Notes under the pieces: model-generated
Told to the model about the DNA's origin: nothing
What the model saw: the letters and a program-made list of their open reading frames with translations, nothing else
Database searches by the model: none
Origin: Clostridiaceae bacterium
GTDB lineage: Bacteria > Bacillota > Clostridia > DSM-8532
Direction: 5' to 3'
Length of the DNA: 64,000 nt
Assembly: GCA_012521615.1 (NCBI GenBank)
Contig: JAAYMA010000054.1
Location: forward strand, 35,855-99,854
Part shown: piece by piece, positions 61,871 through 64,000 of the stretch
How positions within the stretch are numbered: position 1 is the first letter of the stretch
Layout: each line of letters begins with the position of its first letter
Translations under genes and position numbers: made by a program

Positions 61871-63439
61871 TTATTTATTGTTTTTTGCTCTGAATATGAC
61901 GAATTCGGTGTAGTTTTCCTCTGCATCCTGTATATTCTCTTTCAGTATTTCAAGCCTGTAAAGCTTAGCCGCTGTTTTGCTGGCGATAGCTGCCGAACAC
62001 TGATCGTTTAATGCAGCCACTGCAGCAGCTGCAGCAGATGTGGTTGAATATGGTATAATTTTGCAATTAGGAATACTGCTCAGGAATTTTTTACACTGCT
62101 GCAGTGCTTTCGGGTGTGAATAAATTTTCCTGATGCTGGAAAGTTCAGTGCCGGAAGGAGCAACGAGCATTTGATTAATTTTAATTTTTATTCTGTCCAC
62201 AATTTCGAATTTATGATCTTTTAATGTTTCCACAACTTCGTTTACCTTTCCTGCTAAACTGTTTTCGTATGGTACAATCCCTATTTCTGCCCGCCCTTTC
62301 AGTACAGCATCAAAAACATCTTCAAAATGCTCAAAACCTGTAATAGCTGAGTTCGGAAATGCTTTTTCAGCTGCTTCATTGGCGAAAGAGCCCGGTGTGC
62401 CAGCATATGCAACAGTATGTGATATAGAAATGTGACGGTCATTCAGGGCGGCAAATTCTTTGAGTTTTGGCATCAAATATGAAAACTCAGCGGGGGTAAT
62501 TGACTGGGGACCGTCTGATAAAGCTTTGGCAGGGTTATTATGGACTTCGATTATAACACCGTCTGCACCTACTGCAATTGCAGCCTTTGCAAGGGGTTCC
62601 ACCATCCAGGCCATACCGCAGCCATGGCTTGGATCTACCACTACAGGAAGATGACTGAGCCTTTTCAGAGCCGGAACAGCACTCAGATCCAGAGTGTTTC
62701 TGGTAAAGGTTTCAAAAGTTCTTATCCCGCGTTCACAAAGAATTATATTCTGGTTTCCTTCATTCATAATGTATTCGCAGGCCATAAGGAGTTCTTCCAG
62801 TGTATTTGAAAAGCCGCGTTTTAAAAGCACCGGCTTATCGATTTTACCGAGTTCTTTCAGCAGTTCAAAATTCTGCATGTTTCTTGTGCCCACCTGAATT
62901 AAATCCACGTATTCTACAAAAACATCAATATGGTTGATGTTGGTTATCTCAGAAACAATTGGAAGTCCGGTGATTTCACTTGCTTTTTTAAGAAGTTTAA
63001 GACCTTCGGTTTTCAGTCCCTGGAATGAATAGGGTGAGGTGCGGGGTTTGAATGCACCGCCCCGCAGCATGTTTGCACCTGCCTTTTTAACTTTTTGTGC
63101 AATCTCTATAATCTGCTCCTCTGATTCCACTGAGCAGGGACCAGCAATGATTGCCAGCTCTTTACCGCCGATTTCCAAATCTCCGATCTTTATTATGGTA
63201 TTTTCGGGATGGAATTTCCGGTTTGCTTTTTTAAAGGGTTCCTGAACTTTTAATACTTTTTCAACGGCATCATGCATTTCAACTTCACTGATTGACAAAA
63301 TGGAAGTATCACCTACAATTCCGAGCACAGTTTTTTCGGTGCCGTAGATAGGATTGATACTTAACCCTTTATCTTTTATCCATGCTTTTAATTCATCAAC
63401 TCTATATTCCTCCACACCTTGTTTCAAAACTATAATCAT
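61871..63439 (-). CDS. Fusion of DAHP synthase (AroF type) and prephenate dehydratase
   Basis: Bifunctional protein of 522 residues joining the first step of the shikimate pathway to the phenylalanine branch. Residues 1-70 form an ACT-like (ferredoxin-like) domain as in Thermotoga-type DAHP synthases. Residues about 75-335 are DAHP synthase, with GPCSVES (100-106), KPRTSPYSFQG (131-141), VGTRNMQNF, LLKRG and DPSHGCG (269-275). Residues about 343-516 are prephenate dehydratase, with AYAGTPGSFANEAA, IVPYENSLAGKVNEVV (YENS 391-394), SHPKAL (441-446) and the catalytic T511; the usual TRF motif reads TEF. The C-terminal ACT domain that mediates Phe feedback in most PheA proteins is missing. ATG at 63439 follows AAAGGAGG. 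A phenylalanine T-box precedes it. Confidence 0.9.
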   Translation of the reverse strand: MIIVLKQGVEEYRVDELKAWIKDKGLSINPIYGTEKTVLGIVGDTSILSISEVEMHDAVEKVLKVQEPFKKANRKFHPENTIIKIGDLEIGGKELAIIAGPCSVESEEQIIEIAQKVKKAGANMLRGGAFKPRTSPYSFQGLKTEGLKLLKKASEITGLPIVSEITNINHIDVFVEYVDLIQVGTRNMQNFELLKELGKIDKPVLLKRGFSNTLEELLMACEYIMNEGNQNIILCERGIRTFETFTRNTLDLSAVPALKRLSHLPVVVDPSHGCGMAWMVEPLAKAAIAVGADGVIIEVHNNPAKALSDGPQSITPAEFSYLMPKLKEFAALNDRHISISHTVAYAGTPGSFANEAAEKAFPNSAITGFEHFEDVFDAVLKGRAEIGIVPYENSLAGKVNEVVETLKDHKFEIVDRIKIKINQMLVAPSGTELSSIRKIYSHPKALQQCKKFLSSIPNCKIIPYSTTSAAAAAVAALNDQCSAAIASKTAAKLYRLEILKENIQDAEENYTEFVIFRAKNNK

Positions 63440-63475
63440 TGTTCGGCCTCCTTTATTTTTATTATTTTATAAAAA

Positions 63476-63800
63476 ACAAAAAACCTTCGTCCTCTAAAGG
63501 GACGAAGGTTGAACTCCGCGGTACCACCCAATTTCACCAAAAATGGTGCAACTTTAAAGATACGGGATTACTCCGGTTCCGGATTAATCCGATATCCCGC
63601 CCATATAACGTTGGGCATTACGCACTTGCCTACTCATATTGATAAGGATGCAATTAGAACATTGTCAAATCAATATTTTCAGCTTGTGTGCTTGGGGGAG
63701 AACTTCAGAAAGTTTTGCACATTGAAACCACTCTCAGTCCATGATGGTTTCTCCCTGTAAGGCAAAGACTTCTTACTTTTCCCCGTCATCGCATATGGCA
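63476..63800 (-). promoter_or_regulatory. T-box riboswitch leader, phenylalanine (UUC) specifier
   Basis: On the minus strand: AGTA-containing stem I (about 63770-63790), specifier GAA-G-UUC (UUC at 63702-63700), the T-box GGGTGGTACCGCG (63529-63517) and a terminator of AACCTTCGTCC paired with GGACGAAGGTT plus T-run (63510-63476). Uncharged tRNA-Phe would allow transcription of the AroF-PheA fusion, in full agreement with the product of that gene. Confidence 0.93.
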
Positions 63801-63821
63801 TATATAAATATGATTTTTAAT

Positions 63822-63850
63822 ATTTTATAATGTCTGCAATATTATGTCAA
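63822..63850 (-). promoter_or_regulatory. Promoter of the Phe T-box operon
   Basis: On the minus strand TTGACA (63850-63845), 17-base spacer, TAAAAT (63827-63822). This places the start of the leader about 25 bases before stem I. Confidence 0.7.
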
Positions 63851-63939
63851 CATCTTTTTGTCACATTATCGGCAATTATAAATTGCAATATTAAATGCCG
63901 TGCAAAATTTGGTAAATCCATTGCTTATTGGAATAAATT

Positions 63940-63999
63940 CTATGTATATACCGCCATTTCTATGGCTGACCTATAACCAAACATTCTTCTTGGATATTC
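63940..63999 (-). mobile_element. C-terminal end of a transposase (partial, enters from the right edge)
   Basis: The minus-strand frame entering at the right edge reads EYPRRMFGYRSAIEMAVYT and then TAG (63942-63940). The PRR-x-x-GYRS-x-x-E pattern is the usual last segment of IS30-like DDE transposases (compare PRKxLGYKTPxE). Only 19 residues are visible, so the family is tentative and the element could be intact or a remnant outside the window. Confidence 0.5.
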
Positions 64000-64000
64000 A

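Noticed and set aside
1..64000. CRISPR array, prophage or plasmid origin
   Set aside because: No regularly spaced direct repeats, cas genes, phage structural genes or replication genes were seen.

Overview
The window looks like a chromosomal segment from an anaerobic, endospore-forming Clostridia species. The AT-rich sequence, strong Shine-Dalgarno sites, the spoIIGA-sigE-sigG block, two T-box leaders, a CIRCE element and the uppS-cdsA-dxr-rseP-ispG order all fit Firmicutes. A cellulolytic cluster III clostridium (Acetivibrio/Ruminiclostridium type) is a plausible guess, but nothing here proves genus. The translated products mostly read as intact housekeeping genes; there is one frameshifted gene (yeiH) and a probable transposase tail at the right edge.

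Layout. 1-1824: end of a metal-chelate uptake operon (binding-protein tail, permease, ATPase). 1825-7075: a sulfur/redox block, with a disrupted YeiH-type transporter behind two Rex-like operators, a siroheme sulfite reductase-like protein, a CoA-disulfide reductase with rhodanese tail, and a divergent LysR regulator with a textbook ATA-N9-TAT operator. 7216-11709: a UPF0251 regulator and a four-gene siderophore importer (fatDCEB/yclNOPQ order) behind palindromes, one resembling a DtxR/IdeR box. 11797-15185: pyrophosphatase, a lipoprotein, and a secreted SLH-GH18 protein. 15369-26069: an eight-gene Tad-like secretion/pilus operon with TadZ, TadA/CpaF, TadB, TadC, two TadE-like proteins, a 1100-residue DUF5702-type protein and an FHA protein. 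26066-29853: a leucine-type T-box leader followed by an acyl-CoA synthetase, a TIM-barrel isomerase and an amidohydrolase. 30065-35174: isoprenoid and envelope genes. 35161-39852: a degenerate asparagine synthetase homologue convergent with ispG, then spoIIGA, sigE and sigG. 39994-46211: an ECF sigma/anti-sigma pair, nrdR, a DegS/DegU-like two-component pair and a PP2C phosphatase. 46277-48335: tRNA-Val and a GMP synthase that lacks its glutaminase cysteine. 48568-57440: paired DUF4342-like proteins with a two-component system, a TPR protein, a PLP lyase, an HlyD-like protein and the yggS-sepF-yggT-divIVA division cluster. 57475-61396: CIRCE-controlled htpG, queA and a four-repeat membrane protein. 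61488-63850: two tiny, probably spore-associated genes and a DAHP synthase-prephenate dehydratase fusion under a phenylalanine T-box.

The most unusual points are (i) two separate glutamine amidotransferase homologues that have lost the catalytic cysteine and other active-site residues (GuaA and the AsnB-like protein; the latter also lost the SGGxDS aspartate), (ii) a leucine-specifier T-box in front of an acyl-CoA synthetase operon, (iii) an AroF-PheA fusion without a C-terminal ACT domain under a Phe T-box, (iv) a Tad locus with no recognisable Flp pilin or prepilin peptidase, and (v) two tiny genes behind a forespore-type promoter candidate. No CRISPR array, prophage or complete insertion sequence was seen. 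All calls come from reading the sequence; no database search was possible.
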